64,000 bases of DNA from Microlunatus kandeliicorticis. GTDB taxonomy: Bacteria > Actinomycetota > Actinomycetes > Propionibacteriales > Propionibacteriaceae. The stretch lies in the NCBI RefSeq assembly GCF_014137855.1, contig NZ_JACGWT010000004.1:248001-312000 (forward strand), read 5' to 3'. Below are positions 44,170 to 54,005 of the stretch, in pieces (positions within the stretch are counted from its first letter, which is position 1; every line of letters begins with the position of its first letter). The notes under the pieces are model-generated. The model had not been told where the DNA came from. It was given only the letters and a program-made list of their open reading frames with translations, and ran no database searches. Both the position numbers and the translations under genes were made by a program.

Positions 44170-44317
44170 GCATCCACTCCTTCGTGGGTCACAGAGTCGA
44201 CGGCCCGGCCCGTGCCGGGCATCTCCGGTGAACCTAGAACGGCCCGGGTTGCCCGAACGTTGCATCGCCAACGGACCTCGCGGCGCCCGAGGATCCGCCA
44301 GGTCGCCGTCGACGGGT

Positions 44318-45691
44318 TCAGGCGAGCGCGACCGCCAGGTCGTCGACGTGGCTGGCCACCTGGGCGTAGCGCGGCGACCCGGCGGGCAGCGCGGCCAACG
44401 CCGCCCGCCAGACCTCGAGGTCGTCGCGGCCGTGCTCGGTGTCGGCAAAGCCGAGCAGCGCGTCCGGGTCGCCGGAGGTCAGCAGCGCTCGGCGGAGCTC
44501 GTGGTGCAGCCGGTCGCGGAGGTCGACCACCCCGGGCGCGAGCGACCAGGGCAGCACCGGGCCGGGATAGTGCGCGACCGCGGACCGCAGCCGGCCCGCC
44601 CGCAGCTCGTCGCGGACCTCCTCGAGGTCGGTCCGGACGCTCGACTCGAGCCGGTAGGGCCGGGAGGCGGTCCGCACGCCCGGCAGCACGGAGCGCAGGC
44701 GCGACATCTCGGCCCGGACGGTGACCGCGGACATCTCCTCCTCGGAGAGCCGGACGGCGAGCTCGTCGCCGCTCAGCCCGGCGCCCGCCGCGGCCAGCAA
44801 CACCAGGATCTCGCTGTGCCGCAGCCCGAGCTCGACGGTGGTTGCGTCGTCCGTGCCGGCGGTGCGGACCAGCCCGCGGCGGCGGCCGAGCACGGTCAGC
44901 GTGGCCGGGACGTCGTCGGGCTGCGTGGGTCGACGCCGCCCCGGGCCGCGTACCGCGTGGCCCGACCTCGTGGCCGGCGGGCGCGATCCGGTCGGCGGGT
45001 GCGGCCGGGTCAGCCGGTCGAGCCGGAGCTCGGACTCGACCGCGGCCACGGTCGCGCGGACCAGCGCCAGACCCTGCGGCGCGGCCACGTCGGGTCCGCC
45101 GGTGAGGTCGAGCACCCCGAGCAGCGCGCCGGTGTCCGGGTCATGGACCGGTGCGGCCGAGCAGCTCCACGGCGTCACCGGCCGGGCCAGGTGCTCGGCG
45201 CCGAAGATCTGCACCGGCGCGTCGAGGGCCAGCGCGGTGCCGGGTGCGTTGGTGCCGGCCGCGGTCTCGCTCCAGTTGGCCCCCGGGGCGAACGCGATCC
45301 CCTCGGCCAGGGACCGCAGCCGGTGCGACCCCTCGACCCACAGCAGGCGTCCGGCCGCGTCGCTGACCGCGACCAGCATGCCCGCCTCGGCGGCGCTGTC
45401 GACCAGCAGCCGGCGGACCACGGGCATCGCCGCGAACAACGGGTGCTCGGCCCGGATCCGGGCCAGCTCGGCGTCGTCGAGCTCCCAGGGCGCCTCGGTC
45501 TGCTCGGGGTCGAGCCCGCTGCTCACACACCGGCGCCAGGACTCGAGGACGAGCGGACGGAGCGGCGCTCCCGGGGTCCCGGTGGCCACGAAGGCGTCGT
45601 GGGCACGGTGCAGGTCGCGGGTCAGCAGGTCGAGATCCGACCCGGCCCGGTAGGCCAGGTCGGCCGGGCCTCGCTGCCCCGCGGTCGGCAT
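44318..45691 (-). CDS. GAF-domain transcriptional regulator of the aldehyde dehydrogenase
   Basis: A 457-residue protein. The N-terminus [20 protein letters not shown] is like AcoR-type activators. A GAF sensor domain covers about residues 75-225 ([37 protein letters not shown]). No sigma-54 AAA+ domain follows. Instead, residues 285-457 look like a helical or winged C-terminal DNA-binding part ([20 protein letters not shown]). It is 148 bp upstream of the dehydrogenase on the same strand; regulation of it is inference. Confidence 0.85.
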   Translation of the reverse strand: MPTAGQRGPADLAYRAGSDLDLLTRDLHRAHDAFVATGTPGAPLRPLVLESWRRCVSSGLDPEQTEAPWELDDAELARIRAEHPLFAAMPVVRRLLVDSAAEAGMLVAVSDAAGRLLWVEGSHRLRSLAEGIAFAPGANWSETAAGTNAPGTALALDAPVQIFGAEHLARPVTPWSCSAAPVHDPDTGALLGVLDLTGGPDVAAPQGLALVRATVAAVESELRLDRLTRPHPPTGSRPPATRSGHAVRGPGRRRPTQPDDVPATLTVLGRRRGLVRTAGTDDATTVELGLRHSEILVLLAAAGAGLSGDELAVRLSEEEMSAVTVRAEMSRLRSVLPGVRTASRPYRLESSVRTDLEEVRDELRAGRLRSAVAHYPGPVLPWSLAPGVVDLRDRLHHELRRALLTSGDPDALLGFADTEHGRDDLEVWRAALAALPAGSPRYAQVASHVDDLAVALA

Positions 45692-45753
45692 GGCCCGAGC
45701 CTAGGTGCGCGTGGTCCTCGTCACAATCAGATCGCGCAATCCGGCCGGCCTGC

Positions 45754-45774
45754 GCCCTTCGACAGGCTCAGGGC
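45754..45774. repeat. Single copy of the dispersed repeat
   Basis: A full copy (CCTTCGACAGGCTCAGGG core) in the 138-bp gap between the rarA stop and the GAF regulator start on the minus strand. Its neighbour GCGCTCGGGCGCG at about 45800 is a decayed fragment. Confidence 0.85.
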
Positions 45775-45829
45775 ACGTGGTGGTGGGTGGCGCTCGGGCG
45801 CGTAGTGGGTTAGCGCAGGGCGCCCGCGC

Positions 45830-47236
45830 CTAGCTGCGCCGCTCGCGACCCAACAGCTCCTCGATCCGCTGCAGCCGCTCCCCGAGCCGCGCTTCGGCGC
45901 CGTGGTCGGTCGGTTGGTAGTAGCGGGCGTCGGCGAGCTCGTCGGGGAGGTACTGCTGGGCGGCGATCCCGTGCGGTTCGTCGTGGGCGTAGCGGTAGCC
46001 GACGCCGTGGCCGTAGGTCTTGGCGCTGCTGTAGTGGGCGTCCCGCAGGGGCGCGGGGACGAGCCCGATCCGCCCGGCGCGGACGTCGGCCAGCGCGGCG
46101 TCGACGCCCATGATCACCGCGTTGGACTTCGGGGCCAGCGCCAGCGCGATCACCGCCTGGGCCAGGCAGATCCGGCCCTCGGGCATCCCGATGAACGCGA
46201 CCGCGTCGGCGGCGGCGACGGCGGTGGGCAGCGCGGTCGGGTCGGCCAGCCCGATGTCCTCGCTGGCCAGGATGACCAGCCGGCGGGCGATGAACCGGGG
46301 GTCCTCGCCGGCCTCGATCATCCGGGCCAGATAGTGCAGACCGGCCTGGACGTCGGAGCCGCGGATCGACTTGATGAACGCGCTGATCACGTCGTAGTGC
46401 TGGTCACCGTCGCGGTCGTAGCGGACCGCCGCCTTGTCCACGGCGCGCGAGACGACCTCGGGGGTGATCTCGGTCGACCCGACGGCCTGCGCGCCCGCGG
46501 CCGACTCCTCGAGATAGGTCAGTGCCCGCCGGGCGTCGCCGCCGGCCAGCCGGAGCAGGTCGGCGCGGGCGTCGTCGGTGAGGGTGAGCGCCGGCTCGGC
46601 GCCGCCCAGCCCGCGCTGGTCGGTGAGCGCCCGGTCGAGCAGCCCGGAGACGTCGTCGTCGGTCAGCGGGCGCAGGGTCAGCAGCAGCGAACGGGAGAGC
46701 AGCGGGCTGATCACCGAGAAGCTCGGGTTCTCCGTGGTGGCCGCGATCAGCGTGACCAGCCGGTTCTCGACCGCGGGCAGCAGGACGTCCTGCTGGGCCT
46801 TGGAGAACCGGTGCACCTCGTCGACGAAGAGCACCGTCTGGCGTCCGGCGGCGAGGTCGCGGCGGGCCTGGTCGAGCACGGCGCGGACCTCCTTGACCCC
46901 GGCGGTCACCGCCGAGACCTCGACGAACCGGCGGTCGGTCTGCTGCGAGACCACCGCGGCGATCGTCGTCTTGCCCACGCCGGGCGGCCCCCAGAGGAAC
47001 ACCGACATCGGCTCGCCGCCGGCGAGCCGCCGCAGCGGCGACCCGGGCGCCAGCAGGTGCTGCTGCCCGACGATCTCGTCCAGGGTCTGCGGGCGCATCC
47101 GGACGGCCAGCGGCAGCCGGCGGTCGGCCCGGCCGTCCCCGAGGCTGCCGCCGCCGAGGCTCCCGCCGATCGCGCCGCCGGCCACGCCGGGCTCCTGCGC
47201 CGGGGCGGTCACGGTGCCGAACAGGTCCTCGCTCAC
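45830..47236 (-). CDS. rarA: Replication-associated recombination protein A (RarA/MgsA, AAA+ ATPase)
   Basis: A 468-residue clamp-loader-like ATPase acting at stalled replication forks. Walker A is GPPGVGKTT near residue 85, Walker B is LFVDEVHRF, and the sensor is TTENPSFS. The C-terminal tetramerisation domain has [18 protein letters not shown] and [19 protein letters not shown]. The first 40 residues are Gly-rich and flexible. Start is GTG. It often lies near alaS in actinobacteria, as here. Confidence 0.96.
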   Translation of the reverse strand: MSEDLFGTVTAPAQEPGVAGGAIGGSLGGGSLGDGRADRRLPLAVRMRPQTLDEIVGQQHLLAPGSPLRRLAGGEPMSVFLWGPPGVGKTTIAAVVSQQTDRRFVEVSAVTAGVKEVRAVLDQARRDLAAGRQTVLFVDEVHRFSKAQQDVLLPAVENRLVTLIAATTENPSFSVISPLLSRSLLLTLRPLTDDDVSGLLDRALTDQRGLGGAEPALTLTDDARADLLRLAGGDARRALTYLEESAAGAQAVGSTEITPEVVSRAVDKAAVRYDRDGDQHYDVISAFIKSIRGSDVQAGLHYLARMIEAGEDPRFIARRLVILASEDIGLADPTALPTAVAAADAVAFIGMPEGRICLAQAVIALALAPKSNAVIMGVDAALADVRAGRIGLVPAPLRDAHYSSAKTYGHGVGYRYAHDEPHGIAAQQYLPDELADARYYQPTDHGAEARLGERLQRIEELLGRERRS

Positions 47237-47312
47237 CGGCCCATCCTCCCCGACGGCGCCGACAGCCCGGACGCCACCGACGGCCGCGGACGTCGACGGG
47301 TGCCCACGCGGG

Positions 47313-48464
47313 TCAGGAGAGGGCGAACACCAGGGCCGGCACCGGGATCCCGACCAGTAGCGCTGCGGTGAGGTGCCACCACGGGTGCTCGGCCAGCAGG
47401 GCGACGAACTCGCGGAGCACCGCGCTCGGCCAGTAGTAGCCCGCGGTCGGCGAGCCGACGGCCTGGGCGTCGATGCCGAGCTTGCGGGCCAGGACGGCGG
47501 CGCGCATCGCGTGGTAGTTGCTGGTCACGATCAGCCCCGGTCCGGGGAGCCCGCCGGACCCGGTCGCTGCCGACGGCTCGACCGGCGGCCTGGTGCCCGG
47601 AAGCGGGGTGCCGAGCGGCGCCGGGCGTGCCGGCGCGAGGGTGGCCAGCGGTGCCGGCAGCGGTGCCGGCAGCGGTGTCGAGGCCAGCAGCTCGCGGGTG
47701 AACCGCAGGTTCTCCTCGGTGTCGGTCGAGCGGCCCTCCACCAGGACGCGAGAGGGGTCGGCGCCGTGCTCGACGGCGAGGGCCGCCATCGCCTCACCCT
47801 CGGCGACCACCTCGTCGCTCCCCCGGCCGCCCGACATCACCACCACGCGCACCCGTCGGCGCGCCGCCTCGGCCAGCCCGGTGCGGACCCGCGAGGCCAG
47901 CAGCGGCGGCACCCGTCCATCGGCGCCCAGACCGGAGCCGAGCACGACCAGCCAGTCGGCCGGGGCGCCGCGCACCAGCCGCCGGTAGATCTGGGCGTAG
48001 ACCAGGAAGTTGACCAGCGCGAAGCCCGCGTACGCCGCGACCAGTCCGATCCCGACCGTGACGGCCAGCCCGCGCGCGCCGCCGCCGAGGGCCAGCACCA
48101 CCACCGGCAGGGCTCCGAGACCGAGCAGCCCGATCCCGAGCAGCAACGACAGCAGGTTGCCCAGCGACCGCGACTCGCGCTTGATCATCTGGACGCCGTT
48201 CATGATCAACAGCACCGCGAGGACGACGACCAGCAGCGGGCCCAGCACCACGATCAGCACGGCCAGCGCACTGATCATGCTGGTGCCCGGGGCGCCGAGC
48301 GCGCTGAGGGCCTCCCCCGTGCTCAACGCCGCCAAACCGATCAGCACGCCGTTGGAGAGCCGGCGCGGTTCGGACCTCGTGCGACGGACCGCCAGCAGCA
48401 CCAGGACCACCGCGACCGCCACCAGCGCGACGATCACGGTGATCTTGAGCAGCCCGGGAGTCAC
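47313..48464 (-). CDS. YdcF-like DUF218 membrane protein
   Basis: A 383-residue protein. The N-terminal half has four or five membrane segments ([20 protein letters not shown] first). The DUF218 domain begins near residue 165: [42 protein letters not shown] and [11 protein letters not shown] Pro/Ala-rich linker near residues 265-300 ([18 protein letters not shown]) is an insert within the domain. A C-terminal membrane helix closes it. It may act in cell-envelope metabolism, but the reaction is unknown. Confidence 0.9.
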   Translation of the reverse strand: MTPGLLKITVIVALVAVAVVLVLLAVRRTRSEPRRLSNGVLIGLAALSTGEALSALGAPGTSMISALAVLIVVLGPLLVVVLAVLLIMNGVQMIKRESRSLGNLLSLLLGIGLLGLGALPVVVLALGGGARGLAVTVGIGLVAAYAGFALVNFLVYAQIYRRLVRGAPADWLVVLGSGLGADGRVPPLLASRVRTGLAEAARRRVRVVVMSGGRGSDEVVAEGEAMAALAVEHGADPSRVLVEGRSTDTEENLRFTRELLASTPLPAPLPAPLATLAPARPAPLGTPLPGTRPPVEPSAATGSGGLPGPGLIVTSNYHAMRAAVLARKLGIDAQAVGSPTAGYYWPSAVLREFVALLAEHPWWHLTAALLVGIPVPALVFALS

Positions 48465-48533
48465 CGCTCGAGAATAGGCGGCGGGCGGCCGCCGGTCGAT
48501 CCAACCGGAGTCGGGTCCGCCGTCCGACGACGG

Positions 48534-49943
48534 TCAGTGGTGGAAGCCCCCGGACCCCGACTGTCGTGGGGCTCCGGTCTCCTGGTCGAGCTCGGCGACC
48601 GCGGCCTCGAGGTCGGACAGGAAGCTCTCGGCCAGCGCGTGCCCGAACCCGTTGCGGACGACGACGCGCAGCACCGACAGGTCGGTGCGGTTCTCCGGGA
48701 AGCTGTAGGCCGGCACCAGCCAGCCGCGTTCACGGAGGGCGCGCGAGACCGCGTAGACGTCGACCCGGTCGTCGGCCGCGGCGAAGGCGAACACCGGCAG
48801 CTCGTCCCCACGCGAGATCAGCCGGAAGCGACCGGTTCCTTCGATCCGCTCGGCCAGGAAGGTCGCCACGTCACGGGCGGCCTGCTGGACGGCGGTGAAG
48901 CCGGCCCGTCCGAGCCGGAAGAACGTGTAGTACTGCGCCACCACCTCGGCCCCGGGCCGGGAGAAGTTGAGGGCGAACGTCGGCATGTGGCCGCCGAGGT
49001 AGTTGACGTCGAAGATCAGCTCGCGGGGCAGCAGGTCGGTGTCGCGCCAGAGCACCCAGCCGACCCCGGGATAGACCAGGCCGTACTTGTGCCCGGAGGT
49101 GTTGATCGAGGCCACCCGCGGCAGCCGGAAGTCCCAGACCAGCTCGCGATCGAGGAAGGGGGCGATCATCGCGCCGGACGCACCGTCGACGTGCACAGGG
49201 ACGTCGGGGCCGCCGTCGGCGGCCAGCCGGTCGAGCGCCGCGCAGATCTCGGCGACCGGCTCGTAACTGCCGTCGAAGGTGGAGCCGAGCACCGCGACCA
49301 CGCCGATGGTGTCCTCGTCGACGAAGGGCAGCATGCTCTCGGCGTCGAGGTGGAACCGGTCACCCTGCATCGGGACCAGCCGCGGTTCGACCTCCCAGTA
49401 GCGGCAGAACTTCTCCCAGCAGACCTGGACGTCGGCGCCCATCACCAGGTTGGGGGTGCGGGTCGGGTCGTCGACTCGCTGTCGCCAGCGCCGCTTGAGC
49501 GCCATCCCGGCCAGCATCGCCGCCTCGCTCGAGCCGGTGGTCGAGCAACCGAGGGTGCGGTCGGGGTCGGGCGCGTTCCAGAGGTCGGCCAGGATGGCCA
49601 CGCAGCGCTGCTCGAGCTCGGCGGTCTGCGGGTACTCGTCCTTGTCGATCATGTTCTTGTCGACGCACTCCGCCATCAGCGTGCGGGCCTCCGGCTCCAT
49701 CCAGGTGGTGACGAAGGTGGCCAGGTTGAGCCGGGCGCTCCCGTCGAGCAACAGCTCGTCGTGGATCAGCTCGTAGGCGACCGCCGCCGGCACCGGCTCC
49801 TCGGCCAACCGGTGTCGCGGTGTCTCCAGCCGGGCGGCGAGACCGGGGTTGGCCTCGGTCATGATCGCGTTCGTGCCGGCCCCGCGCGGGTGCGCGGTGC
49901 GGCGGGGCGGGTGGTCGGGGTGAGCGGCGCTGTGCACGGCCAT
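48534..49943 (-). CDS. gadB: Glutamate decarboxylase
   Basis: A 469-residue PLP enzyme converting glutamate to GABA with uptake of a proton. The PLP lysine is in NTSGHKYGLVYPG near residue 275. The N-terminal YELIHDELLLDGSARLNLATF and WRQRVDDPTRTPNLV, and the DFRLPRVASI segment, match the bacterial family. The tail ends in GGFHH; a C-terminal His is known to close the active site at neutral pH in E. coli GadB. No GABA antiporter lies nearby. ATG of MAVHSAAH gives the standard length. Confidence 0.95.
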   Translation of the reverse strand: MAVHSAAHPDHPPRRTAHPRGAGTNAIMTEANPGLAARLETPRHRLAEEPVPAAVAYELIHDELLLDGSARLNLATFVTTWMEPEARTLMAECVDKNMIDKDEYPQTAELEQRCVAILADLWNAPDPDRTLGCSTTGSSEAAMLAGMALKRRWRQRVDDPTRTPNLVMGADVQVCWEKFCRYWEVEPRLVPMQGDRFHLDAESMLPFVDEDTIGVVAVLGSTFDGSYEPVAEICAALDRLAADGGPDVPVHVDGASGAMIAPFLDRELVWDFRLPRVASINTSGHKYGLVYPGVGWVLWRDTDLLPRELIFDVNYLGGHMPTFALNFSRPGAEVVAQYYTFFRLGRAGFTAVQQAARDVATFLAERIEGTGRFRLISRGDELPVFAFAAADDRVDVYAVSRALRERGWLVPAYSFPENRTDLSVLRVVVRNGFGHALAESFLSDLEAAVAELDQETGAPRQSGSGGFHH

Positions 49944-50044
49944 GGCCGCACTATCGCACCGCCCGACCATGATCACCGGGCCGGCACCGCGAGCCCGCTG
50001 AGGTCGCTCTCAGCTGGCCACCGCCGACCGGCGAGGATGGCGGC

Positions 50045-50896
50045 ATGTGCCGTCTGTTCGGTCTGCACGCCGGGAGCCCCACCACGGCGACGTTCTGGCT
50101 GCTCGACGCGCCGGACAGCCTGGCCGCGCAGAGCCGGCGCAATCCGGACGGCACCGGGATCGGCTGCTTCGACCCGGACGGACGGCCGCTGGTGGCCAAG
50201 GAGCCGATCGCCGCCTGGCACGACACCAGTTTCGCCCGGTCGGCCTGCACCCTGACCGGGCGGACCTTCGTCGCGCACGTCCGGTACGCCAGCACGGGTG
50301 CGCTCACCCGGGAGAACACCCACCCGTTCGCGCTCGACGGACGGCTGTTCGCGCACAACGGGGTGGTCGGCGGGCTGGACCGGCTCGACGCGCGGCTGGC
50401 CGAGCTGGAGGCCGCCGACCTGGTGCGGGGCCAGACCGACAGCGAGCGGGTGTTCGCGCTGGTGACGGCCGAGACCCGCCGCCACGGAGGCGACCTCGGC
50501 GCCGGTCTGCAGGCCGCGGTCGCCTGGGTCGGCGCGGAGCTCCCCGTCTACGCGCTCAACCTGGTGCTGGCCACACCGGACGAGCTGTGGGCGCTGCGGT
50601 ATCCGGACACCCACGAGCTGTGGGTGCTCGAGCGGCCCGTGCCGGCGGCCGACGAACTCCAGGTGCGGAGCGTGCGGATCAGTGCGCACGCGCCGGCGCT
50701 GGCCGGACGGCCGGCGGTGGTGGTGGCCACGGAGCGGATGGACGACGACCCCGGCTGGCGGCTGCTCGGCGACGGCGAGCTCCTCCGGGTCGGGCCCGAC
50801 CTGCGGTGCTCGGTCAGCCGGCCGTTCGCGGCGCCGGTGCACCCGCTGCGTCCGGCGGACCTGGGAGCGCGCGCGGCGGCTTCGCAGCACAGCTGA
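50045..50896 (+). CDS. Class II glutamine amidotransferase (YafJ-like)
   Basis: A 283-residue Ntn-hydrolase. Met is removed to leave the nucleophile Cys2 (MCRLFGLHAG). VAHVRYASTGALTRENTHPF and FAHNGVVGGLDRL are the glutamine-site motifs of the GATase_4 group. There is no synthase domain, so the ammonia acceptor is unknown. GAGGA lies 7 nt before the ATG. It runs divergently from gadB with a 101-bp gap. Confidence 0.92.
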   Translation: MCRLFGLHAGSPTTATFWLLDAPDSLAAQSRRNPDGTGIGCFDPDGRPLVAKEPIAAWHDTSFARSACTLTGRTFVAHVRYASTGALTRENTHPFALDGRLFAHNGVVGGLDRLDARLAELEAADLVRGQTDSERVFALVTAETRRHGGDLGAGLQAAVAWVGAELPVYALNLVLATPDELWALRYPDTHELWVLERPVPAADELQVRSVRISAHAPALAGRPAVVVATERMDDDPGWRLLGDGELLRVGPDLRCSVSRPFAAPVHPLRPADLGARAAASQHS

Positions 50897-50932
50897 GCCC
50901 AGCGGCGGATGATGATCTGCCCGAGACGCAGG

Positions 50933-50977
50933 ACGCCGGTGACTTCGGCCGCGGCAACGCGGCGAAGTCACCGGCGT
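50933..50977. terminator. Long GNRA-capped hairpin between convergent genes
   Basis: ACGCCGGTGACTTCG (50933-50947) pairs with CGAAGTCACCGGCGT (50963-50977). A G bulge, then CCGCG and CGCGG, close on a GCAA tetraloop. It lies between the amidotransferase gene and aspS, so a bidirectional terminator is the simple reading. Confidence 0.85.
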
Positions 50978-50988
50978 GATGCCGACTC

Positions 50989-52803
50989 TCAGGCGGTGGC
51001 TGCGGCCGCCTCGTCCGCGCCGGACTGCTTGGCCGCCTCGGGCTTGGCGTCCACCCCGGCTTCCTTGCGCTGCTGGGCAGTGATGGGTGCCGGGGCGTTG
51101 GTCAGCGGGTCGACGCCGCCACCGGACTTCGGGAAGGCGATCACGTCGCGGATCGACTCGCTGCCGGCCAGCAGCGCGCAGACCCGGTCCCAGCCGAAGG
51201 CGATCCCGCCGTGCGGCGGGGCGCCGAATGCGAAGGCGTCGAGCAGGAATCCGAACTTCTCCTGCGCGGACTCCTTGCTCAGCCCCATCACCGCGAACAC
51301 CCGCTCCTGGACGTCGCGCTGGTGGATACGGATCGACCCGCCGCCGATCTCGTTGCCGTTGCAGACGATGTCGTAGGCGTAGGCCAGCGCCGAGCCGGGA
51401 TCGGTGTCGAAGGTCTCCAGGCTCTCCGGCTTGGGCGAGGTGAACGCGTGGTGCACCGCGGTCCAGGCGCCGGACCCGACCGCCACGTCACCGGCGGCCA
51501 CCGCCTCGCTGGCCGGCTCGAACAGCGGCGCGTCGACCACCCAGACGAAGCTCCAGGCGCTCTCGTCGAGCAGCCCGGCCCGGCGGCCGATCTCCAGCCG
51601 GGTCGCGCCGAGCAGCGACTGCGCGGCCGACCGGGCACCGGCGGCGAAGAAGACGCAGTCTCCCGGCTGCGCGCCGACAGCCTCGACCAGCCCGGCACGC
51701 TCGGTCTCGGACAGGTTCTTGGCCACCGGGCCGCCGAGCTCGCCGTCGGGCTGGACGAGCACGTAGGCCAGTCCGCGGTGCCCGCGCTGCTTGGCGAACT
51801 CCTGCCAGCCGTCGAGGGTGCGGCGCGGCTGGTCGGCCCCGCCGGGCATCACCACGGCGCCGACGTACGGCGCCTGGAAGACCCGGAACGGGGTGTCGGC
51901 GAAGTAGCCGGTCAGCTCGGTGATCTCGAGCCCGAAGCGCAGGTCGGGCTTGTCGCTGCCGTAGCGGTCCATCGCCTCGCGGTAGGTGATCCGCGGGATC
52001 GGGGTGCTCACCTCGACCCCGATCAGCCGCCAGAGGTTGGCGATCAGCTCCTCGCTCAGCGCGATGACGTCGTCCTGGTCGACGAAGCTCATCTCGATGT
52101 CGAGCTGGGTGAACTCGGGCTGCCGGTCGGCGCGGAAGTCCTCGTCGCGGTAGCAGCGCGCGATCTGGTAGTACCGCTCCATCCCGGCGACCATCAGCAG
52201 CTGCTTGAACAGCTGCGGGCTCTGCGGCAGCGCGTACCAGGACCCCGGACGCAGCCGGGCCGGCACCAGGAAGTCGCGCGCACCCTCAGGGGTCGACCGG
52301 GTCATCGTCGGGGTCTCGATCTCGACGAAGTCGTGGCCCGCCAGGGTCTCGCGGGCCACCCGGTTGACCGCGCTGCGAAGCCGGAGCGCCTTGGCCGGCG
52401 CCGGCCGGCGGAGGTCGAGGTAGCGGTACCTGAGCCGGGTCTCCTCACCGACGCCCACCCGCTCGTCGATCTGGAACGGCAGCGGCGCGGCCGCGTTGAG
52501 CACGGTCAGCTCGCGTGCGGCGACCTCGATCTCGCCGGTCGGCAGGTCGGGGTTGGCGTTGCCCTCGGGCCGCACCTCGACCTCACCGGTGACCGCGATG
52601 CAGTACTCGTTGCGCAGCTCGTGCGCACCGGAGGCGGCGAGGATCTCGTCCCGCACCACCACCTGGGCGATGCCCGAGGCGTCCCGCAGATCCAGGAAGG
52701 CCACGCCGCCGTGATCGCGCCGGCGGGCCACCCAGCCCGCCAACGTCACTGTGGTCCCGGCGTGCTCGGCACGCAGGGTTCCGGCCTCGTGGCTGCGAAT
52801 CAC
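50989..52803 (-). CDS. aspS: Aspartate-tRNA ligase
   Basis: A 604-residue class II synthetase. The anticodon OB domain has [21 protein letters not shown] and [12 protein letters not shown] (read in parts). Class II motifs are visible: [20 protein letters not shown], then [18 protein letters not shown], and [16 protein letters not shown] at the end. A bacterial GAD insertion lies in the middle. A 30-residue Ala/Glu-rich tail follows. The GTG has GGAAGGA 5 nt upstream. Confidence 0.98.
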   Translation of the reverse strand: MIRSHEAGTLRAEHAGTTVTLAGWVARRRDHGGVAFLDLRDASGIAQVVVRDEILAASGAHELRNEYCIAVTGEVEVRPEGNANPDLPTGEIEVAARELTVLNAAAPLPFQIDERVGVGEETRLRYRYLDLRRPAPAKALRLRSAVNRVARETLAGHDFVEIETPTMTRSTPEGARDFLVPARLRPGSWYALPQSPQLFKQLLMVAGMERYYQIARCYRDEDFRADRQPEFTQLDIEMSFVDQDDVIALSEELIANLWRLIGVEVSTPIPRITYREAMDRYGSDKPDLRFGLEITELTGYFADTPFRVFQAPYVGAVVMPGGADQPRRTLDGWQEFAKQRGHRGLAYVLVQPDGELGGPVAKNLSETERAGLVEAVGAQPGDCVFFAAGARSAAQSLLGATRLEIGRRAGLLDESAWSFVWVVDAPLFEPASEAVAAGDVAVGSGAWTAVHHAFTSPKPESLETFDTDPGSALAYAYDIVCNGNEIGGGSIRIHQRDVQERVFAVMGLSKESAQEKFGFLLDAFAFGAPPHGGIAFGWDRVCALLAGSESIRDVIAFPKSGGGVDPLTNAPAPITAQQRKEAGVDAKPEAAKQSGADEAAAATA

Positions 52804-52946
52804 AACTGTCCTTCCTCGGGTCGGCACCGGATCGGTCGCCGGTGCGCTCGCGTCGGCCGCGCCAGGGCGGGCCGGTCATCGATCCTACGAGGCCGGGCGT
52901 CGCGGCACCGCACGGTTTCGGGCCACTGCGCGCCCGGTCCGCCGGA

Positions 52947-52990
52947 CGGACGTCCGCCACGGATCCCCAGCACATCTCTACTATTCCGAC
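52947..52990 (+). promoter_or_regulatory. Leaderless-type promoter with palindrome before the sulfotransferase gene
   Basis: TACTAT at 52979-52984 ends 6 nt before the ATG, the spacing of a leaderless actinobacterial transcript. The perfect palindrome CGGACGTCCG at 52947-52956 lies in the -35 region and could be an operator. Confidence 0.5.
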
Positions 52991-53959
52991 ATGAGCACTC
53001 GGGAAAGCGGCCCCGACGCGGTGATCATCGGTGCGCCGAAGGCCGGGACCACCGCGCTGCACGCGGCTCTGGCCCGGCACCCCGGGGTGTGGGCCAGCCC
53101 GGTCAAGGAACCGAAGTTCTACCTCTGCGGCGAGGCACCGCCACCGGCCTACCGCGGACCCGGGGACGCCCACAGCCAGCAGGAATGGGTCTGGCGGCGC
53201 GACGACTACGAGGCGTTGTTCCGCGGGGCTGCGCCCGGCCAGGTCCGGCTCGAGAGCACGCCCTTCTACCTCTACTCCGCCGACGCGCGGCGCCGGATCG
53301 CCGAGGAGCTGCCCGACGCCAGGCTGATCGTGGTGGTCCGCGACCCGGTCGACCGCGCCTACTCGAACTGGATGCACCTGTGGGTGGACGGCCTCGAGCC
53401 CGAGGCGGACGTCGTCCGCGCCTGCCTGGCCGAGGAGAGCCGGATCGCCCGTGGGTGGGCGCCGTTCTGGCACTACCGACGGATGGGTCGGTACGGCGAG
53501 CAGCTGGCCGACCTGTTCGACCGGGTCGACCGGGAGCGGGTGCTGGTGTTCCGGTACCGCGAGCTCGTCTCCGACCCGGCCCGGACGCTGGACCGGGTGG
53601 CCGGCTTCCTGGGCATCGATCAGCGTGCGGTGTCGGCGGTGCCGGCGGACAACGCGCGCGGCTTCGTCGCCGGTGGCCCCTGGGCCCGGGCCACCGGTCG
53701 GGCGCTCCGCCTCGGCGCCGGTCTGGGCCGGTTCGCTCCGCCCCAGGTCTGGCGCCAGGCGTCTCGCCCACTGCTGGCCGCCCGTCGGCTCGGTGGTCCC
53801 GATCACCGCCCCGCGCTCGACCCCGACCAGCGTCGCGAGCTGCTCGCCGGCGTGCTCGACGACATCGACCTCCTCGAGGACCTGCTCGGGGAGGACTTCT
53901 CCGACTGGCGAGCGACCACCGGTCGCGGCTCGTTCCGGCAGCGCAGCGCGGTGCCCTGA
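52991..53959 (+). CDS. PAPS-dependent sulfotransferase family protein
   Basis: A 322-residue sulfotransferase-fold protein. The 5'-phosphosulfate loop is IGAPKAGTTALHAALARHP at residues 12-30. The 3'-phosphate motif is VVRDPVDRAYSNWMHLW near 115. FRYRELVSDPARTLDRVAGF and a Trp-rich middle complete the family plan. It would transfer sulfate to a glycan or small molecule; the acceptor is unknown. It is divergent from aspS and has no neighbour in its pathway. Confidence 0.9.
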   Translation: MSTRESGPDAVIIGAPKAGTTALHAALARHPGVWASPVKEPKFYLCGEAPPPAYRGPGDAHSQQEWVWRRDDYEALFRGAAPGQVRLESTPFYLYSADARRRIAEELPDARLIVVVRDPVDRAYSNWMHLWVDGLEPEADVVRACLAEESRIARGWAPFWHYRRMGRYGEQLADLFDRVDRERVLVFRYRELVSDPARTLDRVAGFLGIDQRAVSAVPADNARGFVAGGPWARATGRALRLGAGLGRFAPPQVWRQASRPLLAARRLGGPDHRPALDPDQRRELLAGVLDDIDLLEDLLGEDFSDWRATTGRGSFRQRSAVP

Positions 53960-54005
53960 TCCCATCCGCGGACCTCAGCCCACCGGAGCCTCACCCTCGA
54001 GCAGT

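Noticed and set aside
42178-44724. An 848-codon plus-strand frame opposite the aldehyde dehydrogenase
   Set aside because: Antisense shadow; no family pattern and no ribosome-binding site.
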